Shown piece after piece: positions 53,239 to 56,000 of a DNA stretch of 56,000 bases. Below the pieces are notes generated by a model. It was not told the DNA's origin and ran no database searches. It saw only the letters and a program-made list of their open reading frames with translations. Each line of letters opens with the position of its first letter. Within the stretch, counting starts at the first letter, position 1. The DNA lies in the NCBI RefSeq assembly GCF_000740675.1, contig NZ_JPXI01000002.1, forward strand, positions 1-56,000. The letters run 5' to 3'. This stretch comes from Massilia sp. BSC265 (GTDB taxonomy: Bacteria; Pseudomonadota; Gammaproteobacteria; Burkholderiales; Burkholderiaceae_D). The position numbers and the translations under genes were made by a program.

Positions 53239-53700
53239 ATGTACCGACGCATCCTGGTGCCTACCGACGGCTCACCCCTTTCCGAAGCTGCGGTCGATGC
53301 CGCCATCGACTTCGCACAGGTGCGGGGCAGCGAGATCGTCGCGCTCGGCGTCGCCGTGCCCGAGCCCTCCTTCCAGTCGCTCGAGGGCGCGATGGCTTAC
53401 GACCCGGGCCTGCAGGTCGACGTGCTGCTCGACCATGCGCAGAAACACGTCGACGCGATTGCCGCGCGCGCACAGAAGGCCGGTCTGCCCTGCACCCCCG
53501 TCACCTACAGTGCGCTGGATGCGGCCGAGGCGATCGTCGAGACCGCGCGCCAGCACCATTGTGATCTGATCATCATGGGTTCGCACGGGCGCCGTGGGCT
53601 GAGCCGCCTGCTGGCCGGCAGCGTCACGCAGGCTGTCCTGGCACATGCGCCGGCGCCGGTGATGGTGCTGCGGCCTGCCGCGCATGAGGAGGGATCATAG
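53239..53700 (+). CDS. Universal stress protein, second of a pair
   Basis: A 153-residue Usp starting MYRRILVPTDGSPLSEAAVD, with AAAGGAGA before the ATG. The ATP-binding motif GSHGRRGLSRLLAGSVTQ is complete. It is clearly related to the preceding gene, probably by an old tandem duplication, but has diverged. Confidence 0.93.
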   Translation: MYRRILVPTDGSPLSEAAVDAAIDFAQVRGSEIVALGVAVPEPSFQSLEGAMAYDPGLQVDVLLDHAQKHVDAIAARAQKAGLPCTPVTYSALDAAEAIVETARQHHCDLIIMGSHGRRGLSRLLAGSVTQAVLAHAPAPVMVLRPAAHEEGS

Positions 53701-54215
53701 ACGGGGGCACATTCCCGGCCGCCGGACTTACCTGAACGACTATGCCTGTGTAGCGGGGCAATGGTCGCACGCGTCCGGAAATTCCTCACCGAAAGGTTGG
53801 GGCGTTAGGCCGGCTCGTTCAGGATTTGGCTTATCTCCAAAAAAGTAACTAACCCACGAGTGAATCACGAAAACAGCAATTCCTCAACGTTAACGACTAC
53901 GGACAAACCAACGCTGTACTACCAGGCATCCAGGAAAGCCGGGGGCGGGTTGGCATGGCTGCCTGGGCGCGAGCCATGGCTCAGCGCAATTCCCCGAATG
54001 ACGAAACTGCGCATTTCTGGCAGAGATCGTCCTTGCGCCCAAACCCGTGCTCGGTGCGGGAATGGTCGCGGTGATCGAATGCGCCGTCCGGCGGCGAACT
54101 GCGGCAAGCTTCCTAAAGTGCGTGATTTGCTATGATGGCCGGTTTGACACATCGACAAGCATGCATTCACAGGCACGCTTTTTCTTGAACACCTCATTAC
54201 ACGCTGCCTCCTGCA
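53701..54215. other. Intergenic region with a possible promoter
   Basis: A 515-bp gap. An extended -10 (TGCTATGAT, 54128-54136) about 80 bp before the next gene is the only likely signal; the -35 is poor. A 91-codon frame at 53860-54135 has no conserved look and changes base composition midway, so I do not call it. Confidence 0.35.
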
Positions 54216-54797
54216 ATGATTCCATTCACCTTCAACGACATCGAGGTAGGCGCGCGCCTGGTCGAGGCCCTGGCACGTCAGGCGGCGCACCTGCGCGGCA
54301 TGCCGATCACCTACGGCGACCTGCTTACCTTGGCGCGTTCCCTGCATCCGAAGGACGAGGTGCTCGGCCGGGCGGTACCGGTAGGCCTCGGTCCCAAGCT
54401 GCAGTTCGTGCAAGGCTTTTGCCTGGTGCACGGCTATCCCAACCTGGCATGCCTTGCGGTGAACAGGGAAACCTTGCGTCCGGCGCCCGGGTACCAGGGC
54501 GACTGGGAGGCCGACCGGCGCGCCGTCGCCGGCTTCGACTGGAGCGTAGCCGATGCGCGCCTGCCGGCGTATGTGGACGCGATGCGCGCCGGGGTGCCGG
54601 CACGCTTCAAGCCGCGCAAGGAACGGCCGGCCGACGTCGCCTGGTACGCCTATTTCTGCTCGCACCGGGCAGCCTGCGGGAATCTCTTGCCGGAGGACAA
54701 GCAGGAGATCATCAACCAGATGATGGCCGGACTGGACCCGGAGACTGCGCTCGGGCGCGTGCTGGCAGCGAAGCACGACTTCGGCAACGCTTCCTGA
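54216..54797 (+). CDS. Hypothetical protein
   Basis: A 193-residue soluble protein starting MIPFTFNDIEVGARLVEALA. No TM, no signal peptide. A phrase such as HGYPNLACLAVNRETLRPAPGYQ and several Trp/Tyr residues (DVAWYAYFCSHRAACGN) look conserved-domain-like, but I cannot name the family. It is likely real because codon bias is strong along its whole length. It is the last protein gene before the rrn operon. Confidence 0.6.
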   Translation: MIPFTFNDIEVGARLVEALARQAAHLRGMPITYGDLLTLARSLHPKDEVLGRAVPVGLGPKLQFVQGFCLVHGYPNLACLAVNRETLRPAPGYQGDWEADRRAVAGFDWSVADARLPAYVDAMRAGVPARFKPRKERPADVAWYAYFCSHRAACGNLLPEDKQEIINQMMAGLDPETALGRVLAAKHDFGNAS

Positions 54798-55036
54798 CGC
54801 GAGGCCTGGAGGGTGGGGAGGGATCATTGACCTGCTGCGCACGGACAAGCATTGAGGCTTGGTAACCGTCTTCAGCTGGATCGGCCCGCAGAGCCGCGAC
54901 AGCCTGGCACCTCACGATTTCGTGCCGCAGCCTGTGCGAGCGTTTTCCCGACCTGCAGGCGGGCGCCCTGATCGCCGCCTGCCGAGAGAGTCGACGATCG
55001 CAGACTGGAGCGCCTCCGCAAGCGAATTGCAGGGGC

Positions 55037-55065
55037 TTGCAAGTCGCTTTAGGCTTTGCTATAGT
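55037..55065 (+). promoter_or_regulatory. rrn promoter P1
   Basis: TTGCAA (55037-55042) and TATAGT (55060-55065) with a 17-bp spacer, about 380 bp before the 16S gene. Confidence 0.65.
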
Positions 55066-55128
55066 TCGCGTCCGCTTCGGGAGTGACCGAAATGCTCAAC
55101 AAAATCAAATGGTTAAGTTGACAAGGTC

Positions 55129-55144
55129 CGCAAAAATTTTTGCG
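55129..55144. repeat. Perfect 16-bp palindrome in the rrn promoter region
   Basis: CGCAAAAATTTTTGCG lies between the two rrn promoters, 19 bp before the P2 -35 box. Its A/T core may bend DNA or bind a nucleoid protein; that is inference. Confidence 0.7.
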
Positions 55145-55162
55145 ACGAAGTGGAAGAGGGGG

Positions 55163-55191
55163 TTGACGATGATCAGGAAACGCTGCATAAT
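55163..55191 (+). promoter_or_regulatory. rrn promoter P2
   Basis: TTGACG (55163-55168) and CATAAT (55186-55191) with a 17-bp spacer. Start point expected near 55198. Confidence 0.75.
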
Positions 55192-55256
55192 CTCATTCCT
55201 CTGCTGCTGACGAACACAACGCTTCGCACGGTGCAGCAAGGTAGTACAGAACACTG

Positions 55257-55267
55257 GTTCTTTAACA
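55257..55267 (+). promoter_or_regulatory. boxA antitermination signal of the rrn leader
   Basis: GTTCTTTAACA resembles the boxA core TGCTCTTTAACA and is placed 180 bp before the 16S gene, as expected for NusB/S10-dependent antitermination. Confidence 0.7.
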
Positions 55268-55446
55268 ATCAACAGTCGATAAGTGTGGGCGTTTGATGAA
55301 GGTGCCGCTGGCTTCGGTCAGTGATTACTTAAATTATCAAATGTTCACAAAAGTATTAACGTTGCTCAGCAATGAGCGACGGTCAGTATCTTGAGTGAGC
55401 GACTCCTGAGAAATCAGGATGGCAGCAATGCCAACAAACAGAGATT

Positions 55447-56000
<554 letters not shown>

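Noticed and set aside
53860..54135. 91-codon frame after the second universal stress gene
   Set aside because: Composition changes midway, no ribosome site and no recognisable motif.
55118..55123. TTGACA as another rrn promoter
   Set aside because: No -10 hexamer at 16-18 bp; the sequence there is the palindrome arm and GC-rich.

Overview
This window looks like chromosomal DNA of a GC-rich betaproteobacterium of the Oxalobacteraceae, probably the Massilia/Telluria group. The partial 16S rRNA gene at the right end is of that type. The gene set (narK1K2-narGHJI, narXL, qNor, NnrS, many c-di-GMP and chemotaxis genes) fits a facultatively nitrate-respiring, motile environmental bacterium. Species-level placement is inference.

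Left part (1-31 kb) is a nitrogen-oxide respiration island. On the minus strand it carries narK1, narK2, narG, narH, narJ and narI (9.9 kb down to 43). A second minus-strand operon, moaA-carbonic anhydrase-narX-narL, lies at 16.8-12.5 kb. A hybrid histidine kinase sits between them, then an MCP, a 99-residue membrane protein and hemN. At 21.0-22.1 kb is a collapsed second nar locus: a nar promoter, 13 codons of narG, an almost identical second narI and a broken ppiC. Then come a frameshifted moeA, a Crp/Fnr regulator, nnrS, a quinol-type nitric oxide reductase norB behind an NsrR box, two DUF2249 proteins flanking nsrR, an NnrS-like membrane protein and a CheW. The window shows nitrate reduction to nitrite and NO removal; no nitrite or nitrous oxide reductase is present here. 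Six NarL-type operators, five of them sharing a fixed three-half-site geometry, tie these genes together.

Middle part (31-36.4 kb): a TonB-dependent receptor with a Fur box and a perfect FNR/DNR box, a GGDEF diguanylate cyclase, and two uncharacterised genes in a less GC-rich stretch.

36.4-48.8 kb is the most unusual region: a compact one-directional cluster of eight genes. They encode a sigma-factor-like protein, a one-TM anti-sigma-like protein, a secreted caspase-family protease with Sel1-like repeats, a lipoprotein, a multi-TM protein, two secreted proteins sharing an undescribed N-terminal domain (the second also a class-3 lipase), and a beta-helix protein fused to two CbxX/CfqX AAA+ ATPases. 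I see no standard name for this combination and propose it as a candidate undescribed envelope stress, defence or cell-death system.

Right part (48.8-56 kb): a REC-PAS-GGDEF-EAL protein, small hypotheticals, a hemolysin III homologue, two universal stress proteins, and the promoter, leader and first 554 bases of an rrn operon.
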